Shown piece by piece: positions 51,270-61,526 of a DNA stretch of 64,000 bases. This stretch comes from Wenzhouxiangella sp. 15190 (lineage in GTDB: Bacteria; Pseudomonadota; Gammaproteobacteria; Xanthomonadales; Wenzhouxiangellaceae). Location of the stretch: assembly GCF_003417465.1 (NCBI RefSeq), contig NZ_QVMV01000007.1:185825-249824 (forward strand), in the 5' to 3' direction. Every line of letters begins with the position of its first letter. Positions within the stretch are counted from its first letter, which is position 1. The notes beneath the pieces are model-generated. The model made no database searches. It saw only the letters and a list, made by a program, of their open reading frames with translations, and was not told the DNA's origin. The position numbers were made by a program, and so were the translations under genes.

Positions 51270-52196
51270 ATGAGCGAATTCCTGACCTGGATCCTGCTTC
51301 AGCCGGCCCGGCTGCTCGGCCGATTGCCGCCGCGAGGGGCGCGGGCCGTGGTGCGTCCGCTGGGACCGCTGTTGGCATTGGCACTGCCGACGCGCCGCCG
51401 GATTGCCCGACGCAACTTCGAGCTTTGTTTTCCCGAAATGGAGCCGGCCGAGCGCCGTCGCCTGGTCAGGCGTCACTTTCGCTTCCTCGCCGAGATGCTG
51501 GCCGAAGGCGCCATCGCCTGGTGTCGCCCGGGCAAGCTGGACGAGCGCATCGGCACGGTCGAGGGCCTCGAGCACCTGGAGCAGGCGCGCGAGTTGGGTA
51601 AGGGCGTTTTGCTGTTGACCGGTCACTCAACCTCACTCGAACTGGCCGGGCGGCTGCTTTGCGAGCGCACGCCCACCTGGGGCGTCTATCGGCCGCAGGG
51701 CAATCGCACCGTCGAGGCGTTCCAGAACCGCGGCCGGCTGCGCTATGCGCAAGGCATGTTCCAGCGCAACGAGCTGCGCGCCATGGTGCGCCACCTGCGT
51801 GCAGGTCGCCTGCTCTGGTATGCCCCGGACCAGGATTTCGGGCCGAAGCGCTCGATCTTCGTGCCGTTCTTCGGCCTGGCCACCGCCACGGCCACCGGCA
51901 TCGCCAACATGGCGCGCATGGGCAATGCCGTGGTACTGGGCATGTATCCGCTGCGCGATACCGAAAGCGGCCAGGTTCGGGTCGTGATCGAACCGCCCTT
52001 CGAGGATTTTCCCAGCGGCGACGACGAACAGGACCTGACCCGGTTCAACGCCTTCCTGGAACGACATATCCGACGCGACCCGGCCCAGTACTTCTGGGTC
52101 CACCGCCGCTTCAAGACGGCACCGCCGGGCGAGCCCGATCGTTATCCCGGCATTCGCCGGCGCCGCAGCCGCCGCAAGAAAAGGAAGTCGATGTGA
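51270..52196 (+). CDS. lpxL: Lipid A biosynthesis late acyltransferase LpxL
   Basis: The 308-residue acyltransferase has the catalytic HxxxxE/D motif in LTGHSTSLELAGRLL near residue 114, then GVYRPQGNRTVEAFQNRGRLRY, GRLLWYAPDQDFGPKRSIFVPFFG and TATATGIANMARMGNAVVLGM. These match LpxL/HtrB. A strongly basic tail (RRRRSRRKKRKS) closes it. It transfers a secondary acyl chain to Kdo2-lipid IVA in the inner membrane. The next gene overlaps its stop. Confidence 0.94.
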   Translation: MSEFLTWILLQPARLLGRLPPRGARAVVRPLGPLLALALPTRRRIARRNFELCFPEMEPAERRRLVRRHFRFLAEMLAEGAIAWCRPGKLDERIGTVEGLEHLEQARELGKGVLLLTGHSTSLELAGRLLCERTPTWGVYRPQGNRTVEAFQNRGRLRYAQGMFQRNELRAMVRHLRAGRLLWYAPDQDFGPKRSIFVPFFGLATATATGIANMARMGNAVVLGMYPLRDTESGQVRVVIEPPFEDFPSGDDEQDLTRFNAFLERHIRRDPAQYFWVHRRFKTAPPGEPDRYPGIRRRRSRRKKRKSM

Positions 52197-53254
52197 GCGG
52201 GTGCGCCGATCGCATCCTCTTTGCCCCGGCCAGCGGGCCGGGTGGCAGCGGTGAGTACTACCGCTGCCTGGTGCTGGCCCGGACGATCGCCGATGAGACG
52301 CCCGGAATCGAGATCGAATTCCTGCTGCACGCCGAAGCGCGCGTCGAGCGTGACGAACGATTCGTCTATCACCCGCTTTCGGCCACCCCGGCCAGGGCCG
52401 GCGAGGAAGTGATCCGGCTGATGGAACAGCGCCGGCCCGCCCTGGTCGTATTCGATTGCACGGGACGGGTCGCCCAGTTCCGCGCGGCCCAGCGCCTCGG
52501 CGCCCGCGTTGCGTGGATCAGCAACCGCCCGCGCAAGCGGCTCAAGGGATTCCGTCCCCGGCAGATGCGCTGGATGGATCTGCACGTCATCATTGATTCC
52601 TTCTCGCCACAGCCGCGCCTGCACCGGCACGAGCGGCTGCTTCTCGGGTTCTTTCGAGGGGTCGACGTCGAACTGGTCCGTGGCGTGGTGCCCCGGCCCG
52701 ATGACGCCGCGCTCGCACCCTGGTTGCCGGAGCTGCCCGACGAGCGCGAATTCGCCGTGTTCGTCGCCGGGGGCGGCGGCTATGAGCACGCCGGCCGGCC
52801 GATTCCCGAAATCTTCCTGGAAGCGGCCCGTCGCTTCAGGCGCGAAACCCGCATGCCGACCGTCGTCGTGATGGGCCCCCAGTATCGGGGCGAGGTCGAT
52901 GCGGACCCGGAAGTGTCGGTGCTTGCCTCGCTGCCGACGGCAGCGCTCGGTGCCTTGCTGGCCCGATCGAAACTGGCCGTCATCGGAGCGGGTAACATGC
53001 TTTCCGGGCAGGCCCTGGCGGCCGGCGTGCCGCTGGTTGTCTCGGCCGTGGGCGGCCGTGATCAGCCGCGGCGCGTTGCCCGCCTGGAGCAGGCGGGCCG
53101 GGCGAAGGCTGCGCAACTCGATCCGGCTTTGTTGTGCGAGGCGGCCACGGCGGTGCTGCGCGAGCAGGAACAATCCCCGGCCCGAAGTGCACCGGCGGCT
53201 TCACGGAATGATGCGGAGCAGGTGGCGCGGCGCCTATTGCAACTGATCTCGTGA
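52193..53254 (+). CDS. GT-B glycosyltransferase-like protein in an LPS cluster
   Basis: I start at the GTG at 52193, whose GTGA overlaps the lpxL stop and which follows AAGGA; the 353-residue product is a two-domain Rossmann protein. Seen in order: GPGGSGEYYRCLVLARTI near the start, a VAWISNRPRKRLKGFRPRQMRW region, the basic GFFRGVDVELVRG linker, then FAVFVAGGGGYEHAG and, near the end, ARSKLAVIGAGNMLSGQALAAGVPLVVSAVGGRDQPRR. This layout resembles MurG/PseG-like GT-B enzymes. Acceptor and donor are unknown; context suggests LPS core or sugar modification. The 3' end overlaps waaL by 21 bases on the opposite strand. Confidence 0.78.
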   Translation: MSGCADRILFAPASGPGGSGEYYRCLVLARTIADETPGIEIEFLLHAEARVERDERFVYHPLSATPARAGEEVIRLMEQRRPALVVFDCTGRVAQFRAAQRLGARVAWISNRPRKRLKGFRPRQMRWMDLHVIIDSFSPQPRLHRHERLLLGFFRGVDVELVRGVVPRPDDAALAPWLPELPDEREFAVFVAGGGGYEHAGRPIPEIFLEAARRFRRETRMPTVVVMGPQYRGEVDADPEVSVLASLPTAALGALLARSKLAVIGAGNMLSGQALAAGVPLVVSAVGGRDQPRRVARLEQAGRAKAAQLDPALLCEAATAVLREQEQSPARSAPAASRNDAEQVARRLLQLIS

Positions 53255-54517
53255 CCGGCCGCTGCCGCAAGCCAGCGCGGTCGTCGTCGCGGCCAGAAAC
53301 ACGAACCAGACCACGCCGTCATTGCGCTCGAACAGAGACTCCGACAGCGCCAGCACCATGATGACCACGGTCGAGGCCAGAGCACACCAGGCCAGGTAGC
53401 GACACTGCCTGGAGTAGCGTCGGCTCAATGGCGAGACCAGCAGAAGGGGGCTCGCCAACAGCACGACCAGGAGTGCTGCCAGGCCGACGCCGCCTTCGAT
53501 CAGGGCCGAGAGATACTGGTTGTGCGGGTGATCGTAGCGAAGCAGGTCTTCACCATAGGCGCCGGCCTGCACGGACTCGACCAGCGCGATCCGGTAGCTG
53601 CCCGAGCCCGTTCCGGTCATGGGCTCGGCGCTGATCAGGCCACCGGCGATTTCCCATAGCTGAACGCGTATCCCAAGCCCGCCGTTGCCGCTCTCGCCGG
53701 AGGCGATGACGCTCAGATCGGTCAGCGTTTCGTCCAGGCGGTCGCTCATCGGCAGGATGGGGTTGAGAAGCACCACCAGGCTCAGCGCGAGGACCACCAC
53801 CGGCACGCCGATGCGCCAGCGAATGGGCTGGCCGGCGCCGGCGGTGAACAGGTAGACCGCCAGCAGCGCCGGAATGGCCAGCCAGGCCCCGCGCGAACCC
53901 GACAGGGCGTTGGCCACGAAGGCCGCGATGATCGCCACGCCCGTGAGCGAGCGCGCCAGGGTCGTCTGGCGTTCGTCGGCCAGCCGGGGAACCAGCATCA
54001 GGGCAAATGCCATCGAGAAGCCGCCGAAGTAGATCGGGTTGGTCGGACCCGTCACCCGGCCCTCGTAGTCGCCCACCTGGCCGGTCAGCGTGAACCACAG
54101 CGCATAGGCGCCGGCCAGCAGGCTGCCGGCCACCAGGCCGTTCCACCAGGCGGTCTCCAGGCCGTCGACGCGACGTAAAAACAGATACAGCGGCACGGCG
54201 GCCAGCAGCTTGGGCATGCGCTGGGCGGTGCTGGTGCCGCCGAAAGGCATGCCGTGAAGCGCCCAGGCGAGCAGCCATGCCGCGACAAAGACGACCACGG
54301 CACCGAGGAACAGCCACTCGAGACGATACAAGTCGTGTCGCCGCCATCCGTCGGGCTTGGGCAGCCAGATCAGGGCCAGCAAGACCAGGCCGGCGACGCC
54401 GACGTCCAGGGCATCGGGCACCACGAGACCCAGCGCCAGCGTCAGAAACAGCGCGGCGCCGGTCAGGCGGCCCAGGGTCGAGTCCGCCGCCACGCGTGTC
54501 AGCACGGGCTCACTCAT
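53234..54517 (-). CDS. waaL: O-antigen ligase family protein (WaaL-like)
   Basis: The 427-residue protein has about eleven hydrophobic helices and the large periplasmic loop of the Wzy_C superfamily. The key motifs are [10 protein letters not shown] near residue 207 and the loop with [15 protein letters not shown] near residue 330, whose His is catalytic in WaaL. It joins O-antigen to lipid A-core in the periplasm; some family members instead glycosylate proteins (PglL). It overlaps purC by 8 bases and follows it on the same strand. The LPS context favours ligase. Confidence 0.85.
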   Translation of the reverse strand: MSEPVLTRVAADSTLGRLTGAALFLTLALGLVVPDALDVGVAGLVLLALIWLPKPDGWRRHDLYRLEWLFLGAVVVFVAAWLLAWALHGMPFGGTSTAQRMPKLLAAVPLYLFLRRVDGLETAWWNGLVAGSLLAGAYALWFTLTGQVGDYEGRVTGPTNPIYFGGFSMAFALMLVPRLADERQTTLARSLTGVAIIAAFVANALSGSRGAWLAIPALLAVYLFTAGAGQPIRWRIGVPVVVLALSLVVLLNPILPMSDRLDETLTDLSVIASGESGNGGLGIRVQLWEIAGGLISAEPMTGTGSGSYRIALVESVQAGAYGEDLLRYDHPHNQYLSALIEGGVGLAALLVVLLASPLLLVSPLSRRYSRQCRYLAWCALASTVVIMVLALSESLFERNDGVVWFVFLAATTTALACGSGRSRDQLQ

Positions 54518-55388
54518 GCGCCAGCAGTCGTTTCTCGGCCTCGCGGTAGCGCGCCACGGTCTGCTCGATGATTTCGGCAGGCAGTTTCGGCCCCGGAGCG
54601 GTCTTGTCCCAGTCCAGGGTTTCGAGGTAGTCGCGTACGAACTGCTTGTCGAAGCTCGGCGGGCTGATCCCCAAGCGCCACTCGTCGACCGGCCAGAAGC
54701 GGGAACTGTCCGGAGTAAGCAGTTCGTCGATCAGGTAGAGTTCGCCGTCGTCGTCGATGCCGAACTCGAACTTGGTGTCGGCGATGATGATGCCGCGATC
54801 ACGCGCGAAGGCGGCCGCGCGACGGTAGATCGCCAGGCTGATGTCGCGGATTCTCAACGCCCGGTCGGCGCCGATCTGCTTCTGCATGGCCGCCATGTCG
54901 ATGTTGACGTCGTGATCGCCCACGGCGGCCTTGGTCGAGGGCGTGAAGATCGGGTCGGGCAGGGCGGCGGCCTGCTCCAGGTTTTCGGGCAGGTCGATAC
55001 CGCAGATGCCGCCGGTCTTTTGATAGTCCTTCCAGCCCGAGCCGGCCAGGTAACCGCGCACGATGGCCTCGACCGGCAGCGACTTCAGCCGTCGCACCAG
55101 CATGCTGCGCGGCGCCAGCTCGGCGGCCAGCTCCGCGCTGCCGACGACCTCGGCAAGGTCGTCGTCGAGCAGGTGGTTGGGCACCAGGTCGGCGAACTGG
55201 CTGAACCAGAAATTGGAGATGCGCGTGAGGATCTCGCCCTTGCCCGGGATCGGGTCGGGCAGGACGACATCGAAGGCCGACAAGCGGTCGGAGGCGACGA
55301 TCAGCAATCGATCGTCGTCGACGGCGTAGATGTCGCGCACTTTGCCCTGGTGCAGCAGCTCCAGCGGCGGAACGGGGTAGTCGCTCAC
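54510..55388 (-). CDS. purC: Phosphoribosylaminoimidazole-succinocarboxamide synthase PurC
   Basis: I choose the GTG at 55388 ([23 protein letters not shown]), giving 292 residues, the long bacterial/yeast PurC form. Motifs are [55 protein letters not shown] and [15 protein letters not shown]. It couples CAIR to aspartate with ATP in purine synthesis. The TATAAT at 55424-55419 (minus strand) is a good -10. A far longer frame reaching 56084 is antisense to rpe and rejected. waaL is translationally coupled behind it. Confidence 0.95.
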   Translation of the reverse strand: MSDYPVPPLELLHQGKVRDIYAVDDDRLLIVASDRLSAFDVVLPDPIPGKGEILTRISNFWFSQFADLVPNHLLDDDLAEVVGSAELAAELAPRSMLVRRLKSLPVEAIVRGYLAGSGWKDYQKTGGICGIDLPENLEQAAALPDPIFTPSTKAAVGDHDVNIDMAAMQKQIGADRALRIRDISLAIYRRAAAFARDRGIIIADTKFEFGIDDDGELYLIDELLTPDSSRFWPVDEWRLGISPPSFDKQFVRDYLETLDWDKTAPGPKLPAEIIEQTVARYREAEKRLLAHE

Positions 55389-55418
55389 GTTGGCGGGTAC
55401 AATGGAAAACAAACCCGA

Positions 55419-55424
55419 ATTATA
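55419..55424 (-). promoter_or_regulatory. Consensus -10 element of the purC promoter
   Basis: The reverse strand reads TATAAT at 55424-55419, 31 bases before the purC GTG. No convincing -35 is visible. The site lies in the 51-base gap between purC and the divergent rpe. Confidence 0.5.
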
Positions 55425-55439
55425 CGCATGACCCCAGCC

Positions 55440-56099
55440 ATGAAGCAGCCCACCCTGATCGCACCCAGCATTCTTTCCGCCGATTTCGCCCGCCTGGGCG
55501 AGGAAGTGACCAACGTGCTCGAAGCCGGCGCCGACTGGGTGCACTTCGACGTCATGGACAACCACTACGTGCCCAACCTGACCATCGGCCCCTTGGTCTG
55601 CCAAGCGCTCAGGAACCACGGCATTACCGCCCCCATCGACGTACACCTGATGGTCAAGCCGGTCGACCGCATCATTCCCGACTTCGCGGATGCGGGCGCG
55701 AGCGTGATCAGCTTCCATCCGGAAGCCAGCGAGCACGTCGACCGCACGCTCGCCCTGATCCGCGAGCAGGGCTGCCGCGCCGGCCTGGTCTTCAACCCGG
55801 CCACGCCGCTCGACATCCTCGAATGGGTGATCGACAAGGTCGACCTGGTGCTGATCATGTCGGTCAACCCCGGCTTTGGCGGCCAGAAGTTCATCCCCGC
55901 CGCCCTCGACAAGCTGCGCAAGGCGCGCGAAATCATCGACCAATCCGGCCGTGACATCCGCCTGGAGATCGACGGCGGCGTCAAAGCCGACAATGCCGCC
56001 GAAATCCGCGAAGCCGGTGCCGATACGCTGGTGGCCGGTTCCGCGATCTTCGGACAGGACGATTACGCCGAGGTCGTCCGTCAACTCCGCGGCAAGTAA
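55440..56099 (+). CDS. rpe: Ribulose-phosphate 3-epimerase
   Basis: I start at the ATG at 55440 ([20 protein letters not shown]), matching the usual N terminus; an in-frame ATG at 55428 would add MTPA. The 219-residue TIM barrel has the metal-binding [12 protein letters not shown] near residue 35, [31 protein letters not shown] and [11 protein letters not shown]. It interconverts ribulose 5-phosphate and xylulose 5-phosphate. Divergent from purC. Confidence 0.97.
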   Translation: MKQPTLIAPSILSADFARLGEEVTNVLEAGADWVHFDVMDNHYVPNLTIGPLVCQALRNHGITAPIDVHLMVKPVDRIIPDFADAGASVISFHPEASEHVDRTLALIREQGCRAGLVFNPATPLDILEWVIDKVDLVLIMSVNPGFGGQKFIPAALDKLRKAREIIDQSGRDIRLEIDGGVKADNAAEIREAGADTLVAGSAIFGQDDYAEVVRQLRGK

Positions 56100-56137
56100 G
56101 TCAGAGTGTCGGACGCCAAGCCCGCTAGGCCGAGAAT

Positions 56138-56356
56138 ATGCGAGCGTGTAAAATGAAATCCATGGCAGCGAACGCAGATACGGTTAAAACCAAGGCCCGG
56201 GAGCTGATCGATCAGTTGCCCGAGAATGCCACTTGGGACGATGTGGCCTACGAGGTTGCAGTCCGGCGTTCAATTGAGAAAGGGCTGGCAGACCTTGATG
56301 CCGGTCGCGTTTACACAAGTGAAGCTCTACTGGATTCCCTTGGTTTGATTGAATGA
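56138..56356 (+). CDS. Antitoxin of a ParE-type toxin-antitoxin module
   Basis: A small 72-residue protein, with alternative ATG starts at 56153 and 56162. The stretch [39 protein letters not shown] followed by [10 protein letters not shown] is a pattern I recognise in antitoxins paired with ParE-like toxins. Such antitoxins bind and neutralise the toxin and repress their own promoter. The ATG of the toxin overlaps its stop, which confirms the pairing. The element lies between rpe and a tandem repeat block. Confidence 0.82.
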   Translation: MRACKMKSMAANADTVKTKARELIDQLPENATWDDVAYEVAVRRSIEKGLADLDAGRVYTSEALLDSLGLIE

Positions 56357-56658
56357 CTGTTCTTTGGTCGGCTGAGGCGAAGTCACGGCTCGCGGCCATT
56401 CATGAGCATGTCGCCAATGATTCCCCCCTAGATGCCGAAGCCTTGATCAGACGCCTGATCGATCGCGTCGTCCAACTGGAAAGTGCACCTCATAGCGGTC
56501 GCAGAGTGCCCGAATATCCGGACACCAACTTGCGGGAACTGCTGTCCCGGCCCTATCGGATCATTTACCGCCAAGGCGCGGAATACCTGGAAGTCGTCAC
56601 CGTGATGCACTACCGACAACAGCTGCCGGGCAATCCACAAGAGCTTCGCTCTCCCTGA
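56353..56658 (+). CDS. RelE/ParE family toxin
   Basis: The 101-residue protein has the RelE/ParE fold signature: W-S-AEAKSRLAAIHEHVA at the N terminus, HSGRRVPEYPDTNLRELLSRPYRIIYRQ in the middle and VVTVMHYRQQLP at the C-terminal strand, typical of ParE (gyrase-inhibiting) rather than RelE (ribosome-dependent RNase). Start overlaps the antitoxin stop (ATGA). The exact target cannot be settled from sequence. Confidence 0.88.
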   Translation: MTVLWSAEAKSRLAAIHEHVANDSPLDAEALIRRLIDRVVQLESAPHSGRRVPEYPDTNLRELLSRPYRIIYRQGAEYLEVVTVMHYRQQLPGNPQELRSP

Positions 56659-56660
56659 GG

Positions 56661-56937
56661 CCGACGCCAAACGTCATCTCGGACCCCCATCCGGGATCTC
56701 GCACATTCATGCCGGCACGGCCAAACTCAGTGCCACCCGGAGCGTGCGAGGCCCCGGACAACCGCTTCGCGGTTTCCGGGGCGACAATGTTGTCTGAACG
56801 CGAAACCGACGCCAAGTGTCGTCCCGGACCCCGATCCGGGACCCCGCACACTTACGCCGGCACGGCCAAACTCACTACCAGCCGAACCGTGCGAGGCCCC
56901 GGATAACCGCTTCGCGGTTTCCGGGACGACATGGTTG
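56661..56937. repeat. Two tandem copies of a 132-bp unit
   Basis: Copy 1 (56661-56792) and copy 2 (56806-56937) share CCGACGCCAA, a GATCCGGGA-type segment, GCCGGCACGGCCAAACTCA, GCGAGGCCCCGGA and the palindrome-like AACCGCTTCGCGGTTTCCGG. They differ at scattered bases, so the duplication is not very recent. Each unit contains short inverted repeats. The gap 56659-57003 holds only this and the trpE leader region. Confidence 0.9.
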
Positions 56938-57003
56938 CTGTTGATAGCCAGCCCCCACCCGGGCGCTTACAATACGTGGCTTGCTTGCAGTAACGGATGC
57001 CCG

Positions 57004-58487
57004 GTGGACTCTGCCCGCTTCGAACAACTCGCCCGCGAAGGCTACAACCGCATCCCGGTCTGGCGCTCGATCGCCGCCGACCTGGATACGCCACTGTCGG
57101 TCTACCTGAAGCTGGCCGACGGGCCCAACGCCTTTTTGTTGGAATCTGTCGAGGGCGGCGAGAACTGGGGCCGTTATTCAATCATCGGCCTGCCGTGCCG
57201 CCGCTCTTGGCGCGCGACGGGGCGCAAGCTCGAAGCGCTGGAATACGGTCGCGTCATCGAGCGCGCCGACGACGTCGACCCGCTCACCGAGATCGACGCC
57301 CTGATCAAAAGCCGCCAGGCCCCCGAGCTGGACGAGCTGCCCGGTTTCGCCGGCGGCCTGGTGGGCTACTTCGGCTACGAGACCGTCGCCCATCTGGAGC
57401 CTAAGCTGGACTTCTCGGCCAAGCCCGACGAGCTGGGCGTGCCCGAGATTCTGCTGCTGGAAGCCGAGGAACTGGCCGTGTTCGACAACCTGGCCGGCCG
57501 GCTGTACCTGATCGTCAACGCCGACCCCGACGAGCCGCGCGCCTGGGACACGGCCTGCCGCCGCCTCGACCAGCTCACCCATCGCCTGCGCTGCGGCTCG
57601 CCGGGCTACCCGCCGGCACCCGCGGAAACTCCCAACGAAGACGACTTCCGCTTCGGCTTCGCCGAAAAAGACTTCAAGGACGCCGTCGCGCGCATCAAGC
57701 AATACATCCTCGACGGTGACACCATGCAGGTGGTGCTGTCCCAGCGCATGAGCGTGGACCTGGCCGCCCGGCCGCTCGACGTCTACCGGGCGCTGAGAAG
57801 CCTCAACCCCTCGCCCTACATGTACTTCTTCGACTTTCATGACGAGCGCGGCGACTTCCAGGTCGTCGGCTCCTCGCCGGAAGTGCTGGTGCGCGTGTCC
57901 GACCGCGAGGCCATGGTGCGCCCCATCGCCGGCACCCGCCCGCGCGGCAAGACGGCCGAAGAGGACCGCCGCCTGGAAGAAGAACTCAAGGCCGACCCCA
58001 AGGAACTGGCCGAGCACCTGATGCTGATTGATCTCGGCCGAAACGATATCGGCCGGATTGCTGCCACCGGCACGGTCGAGCTGACCGACCGCATGGTCAT
58101 CGAGCGCTACTCGCACGTCATGCACCTGGTCTCGGAAGTCCACGGCCAGCTCGATACCGACATGAGCGCCATTGATGTCCTGCGCGCCACCTTCCCGGCC
58201 GGCACGCTCTCGGGCGCGCCGAAAGTGCGCGCGATGGAAATCCTCAACGAACTCGAGCCGGTTCGCCGCGGCGTCTACGCCGGCGCGGTCGGCCACCTGG
58301 ACTGGCACGGCAACGCGGACCTGGCCATCGCCATCCGCACCGCGCTGGTGAAAGACCACACCCTGCACCTGCAGGCCGGCGCCGGCATCGTCGCCGATTC
58401 CGACCCGCAGGCCGAATGGGAAGAAACCATGAACAAGGGCCGCGCGCTGATCCGCGCCGTGGCCGAGGCCGGCGGAGGGCTGCACCG

Positions 58488-58491
<4 letters not shown>
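57004..58491 (+). CDS. trpE: Anthranilate synthase component I TrpE
   Basis: I start at the GTG at 57004 ([20 protein letters not shown]), giving 495 residues. The chorismate-binding domain has [56 protein letters not shown] and [18 protein letters not shown]; the N-terminal [18 protein letters not shown] is the tryptophan feedback region. With TrpG it makes anthranilate from chorismate. trpG overlaps by 4 bases. I see no Trp-rich leader peptide in the repeat-filled upstream gap. Confidence 0.96.
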
Positions 58492-59072
<581 letters not shown>

Positions 59073-59082
59073 AGACAATCCG

Positions 59083-60102
59083 ATGACCGCCATCAAGCAG
59101 GCCCTCAACGAACTGGCCGAAGGCCGCGACCTCGAAGGCGAGCTGATGCGATCGGCCATGCACGAGATCATGGCCGGCGAAGCCGACCCGGCGCAGGTCG
59201 GCGGCTTCCTGATGGCGCTGCGCGTCAAGGGCGAGACACCGATCGAGATCGCCGCCGCCGCCGAAGTCATGCGCCAGGTCGCCCAGCGCGTCGACATCGA
59301 CCGCGAGGGCCTGACCGACATCGTCGGCACCGGCGGCGACGGCGCCTCGCTGTTCAATGTCTCCACGGCTTCCGCCTTCGCCGCGGCCGCCGCCGGCGTG
59401 CGCGTGGCCAAGCACGGCAACCGCTCCGTATCCAGCAAGTCGGGTGCCGCCGACGTGCTCGAAGCCGCCGGCTGCCGGCTCGACCTCACCCCCGAACAGG
59501 TCGCCATCCTCATCGACGAACTCGGCGTGGGTTTTTTGTTCGCGCCGCAGCACCACACGGCCATGAAGCACGCCATCGGCCCGCGCAAGGCGCTGGGCTT
59601 GCGAACCCTGTTCAACCTGCTCGGCCCCCTGACCAACCCGGCCGCCGCGCCCAACCAGGTGCTGGGCGTGTATGCCCCGGAACTGGTCCTGCCCCTGGCC
59701 GAGGTGATGCACGCCCTGGGCAGCCGCCACGTGATCGTCGTCCACAGCCACGACGGCCTGGACGAAATCTCGATTGTCGAGCCCACCAAGGCCGCCGAAC
59801 TGAAGGACGGCGAGATCCGCGAGATCGAGATCCAGCCCAACGACTACGGCATCAAGCACAACACCCTGGCCGCGCTACAGGTCAGCGACGCAAAAGAAAG
59901 CCTGGCCCTGGTCGAAGCCGCCCTGGGCGGCGAGCCGGGCCCGGCCGCCGACATGGTCGCGCTCAACGCGGGTGCGGCCATCTACGTCTCCGGCCGCGCC
60001 GAAAGCCTGGAAGAAGGCATCAAACAGGCCCAGGACATCCTGGCCACCGGTGTGGGCCTGGAACGCCTCAAGCAATACGCCAACCGGAGCTACGCCCTGT
60101 GA
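59083..60102 (+). CDS. trpD: Anthranilate phosphoribosyltransferase TrpD
   Basis: The 339-residue enzyme carries the PRPP-binding DIVGTGGDGASLFNVSTASAF near residue 84, KHGNRSVSSKSGAADVLEA, and the NLLGPLTNPA segment. It transfers a phosphoribosyl group to anthranilate. Length is normal. It follows trpG by 10 bases and overlaps trpC by 4, so all four trp genes are one operon. Confidence 0.97.
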   Translation: MTAIKQALNELAEGRDLEGELMRSAMHEIMAGEADPAQVGGFLMALRVKGETPIEIAAAAEVMRQVAQRVDIDREGLTDIVGTGGDGASLFNVSTASAFAAAAAGVRVAKHGNRSVSSKSGAADVLEAAGCRLDLTPEQVAILIDELGVGFLFAPQHHTAMKHAIGPRKALGLRTLFNLLGPLTNPAAAPNQVLGVYAPELVLPLAEVMHALGSRHVIVVHSHDGLDEISIVEPTKAAELKDGEIREIEIQPNDYGIKHNTLAALQVSDAKESLALVEAALGGEPGPAADMVALNAGAAIYVSGRAESLEEGIKQAQDILATGVGLERLKQYANRSYAL

Positions 60103-60890
60103 GCTCGGATATCCTCAAGACCATCCTCGAAGCCAAGAGGCAAGAAGTCGAACGCCGCCGCTCCGACCGGCCGCTCGACGAACTCAAAGCCATCGTCAAG
60201 GACCTGCCGCCGTGCCGTGACTTCGCCGGCGAACTCAAAACCCGCGCGGCCGCCACCCAGGACGCCGTCATCGCCGAGGTCAAGCGCGCCTCGCCGTCGG
60301 CCGGCATCATCCGCCCCGACTTCGACCCCGAAGCGATCGCCAAGAGCTACCAGGCCGGCGGCGCCACCTGCCTGTCGGTGCTCACCGACGAGGGCTTCTT
60401 CGGCGGCCAGTCCGCCTTCCTGGTCGAGGCAAGAGCGGCCTGCCGCCTGCCGGTGCTGAGAAAGGACTTCATCATCGACCCCTGGCAGGTCGTCGAGACC
60501 CGCGCGATTGGCTCGGACGCCCTGCTGCTGATCGTCGCCGCACTCAACGACGACCAGCTCGCCGAGCTGTCCGAGCTGGGCAAGGAGCTGGGCCTGGCCG
60601 TGTTGGTGGAAGTGCATGACGAGGAGGAGATGGAGCGGGCGTTGAAGGTGCCAGGGGACTTGGTGGGGATCAATAATCGGGATTTGCATCGGTTTGTCAC
60701 GGACTTGGAGACTACGCTAAGGTTGGCGCCGATGGTGCCTAAAGACAGGCTGGTGGTTTCGGAGAGTGGGATTCACAGCCCTGAAGACATCAAGAAGCTG
60801 CAAGACGGAGGGATTGGGGCGTTTTTGATTGGGGAGGTTTTTATGCGGGCGGAGGAGCCGGGGAAGGCGTTGGCTCGGCTGATCGATTGA
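60099..60890 (+). CDS. trpC: Indole-3-glycerol phosphate synthase TrpC
   Basis: The GTG at 60099 overlaps the trpD stop. The 263-residue monofunctional IGPS has the catalytic AEVKRASPS near residue 53, LSVLTDEGFFGG, LRKDFIIDPWQV, GINNRDLHRFVTDLETT and SESGIHSPEDI. The protein is complete. From about 60600 to the stop the codon style changes sharply: GGG, TTG, GCG and GAG replace GGC, CTG, GCC and GAA. This suggests recombination with another lineage close to the island that follows. Confidence 0.96.
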   Translation: MSSDILKTILEAKRQEVERRRSDRPLDELKAIVKDLPPCRDFAGELKTRAAATQDAVIAEVKRASPSAGIIRPDFDPEAIAKSYQAGGATCLSVLTDEGFFGGQSAFLVEARAACRLPVLRKDFIIDPWQVVETRAIGSDALLLIVAALNDDQLAELSELGKELGLAVLVEVHDEEEMERALKVPGDLVGINNRDLHRFVTDLETTLRLAPMVPKDRLVVSESGIHSPEDIKKLQDGGIGAFLIGEVFMRAEEPGKALARLID

Positions 60891-61526
60891 TTCCATGACT
60901 TCGCCTGAGCTTGCACAACCTTACGACAAATTGATATGCCGACTACTGTCCCGCCGAGGCAGTTTCATGCACTACGCTGCCGCCCGATGGTAAGCAGCAC
61001 TCTAAGTCTACGTGCGATTCGCCCCCACTTTGAGCGTCGTGGCCATGGTAAGTGCTCGTAATGAGCGCTATCGCCTCAAACAAACGCGAGATTCGCTATC
61101 TCTCTTGTCGTAGATGAAATTTAGGAAAAACGAAATCTGTTCGCCCTGCAGATTGCGACAGCAGGAAAGAACGAGCCAAAATGCTTCCTGATATCGGCCG
61201 CATTAGAAATTCGACGCTGTTGTGTCGCTATAGGTGAGCCTGGAATCAGGCAAACATCGCCTTTATACTTCACCATGCTCCTAGAAATAAGCGATAAGGG
61301 CTGCTCTTGCGTAAACAGGTCGGCCAACATATTTGCACTGACGCTTGGAACGCGCCACGAGCATAAATAACACGAGAAATCCGCCGGAAGTGGAAAGAAA
61401 GACACCAAAAGGATGTCAAGTAGCTTTTCGGGCATGGCTAAATTCTAATGCCCGATTTGGGGTGATGGAGTTCGATGCCAAGACCGAAAGTCGATGAAAC
61501 GCGCTGGCTGAATAGAAGGAATATGT
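60891..61526. other. Low-GC gap between trpC and the DGQHR gene
   Basis: This 636-base stretch is AT-richer than the trp operon. A 32-codon frame (60897-60995, ending HYAAARW) and a 104-codon reverse frame (61121-61435) are the only openings worth naming. I see no tRNA, direct repeat or integrase. It probably holds the promoter of the two-gene unit and the insertion junction. Confidence 0.6.
61121..61435 (-). CDS. Possible small protein of unknown function
   Basis: A reverse-strand frame of 104 residues, divergent from the DGQHR gene, starts MPEKLLDILLVSFFPLPADF and ends ICRANRFRFS. It has four cysteines and a KYKGDVCLIPGSPIATQQRRISN stretch. I see no ribosome-binding site and no known domain. 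It may be a real accessory gene, a remnant or chance. Confidence 0.3.
   Translation of the reverse strand: MPEKLLDILLVSFFPLPADFSCYLCSWRVPSVSANMLADLFTQEQPLSLISRSMVKYKGDVCLIPGSPIATQQRRISNAADIRKHFGSFFPAVAICRANRFRFS

Noticed and set aside
54518..56084. 524-residue leftward frame extending purC through rpe, or a rightward frame from 54357 into rpe
   Set aside because: Only the 55388-54510 part matches PurC and only the 55440-56099 part matches Rpe; the remainder are antisense shadows caused by high GC.
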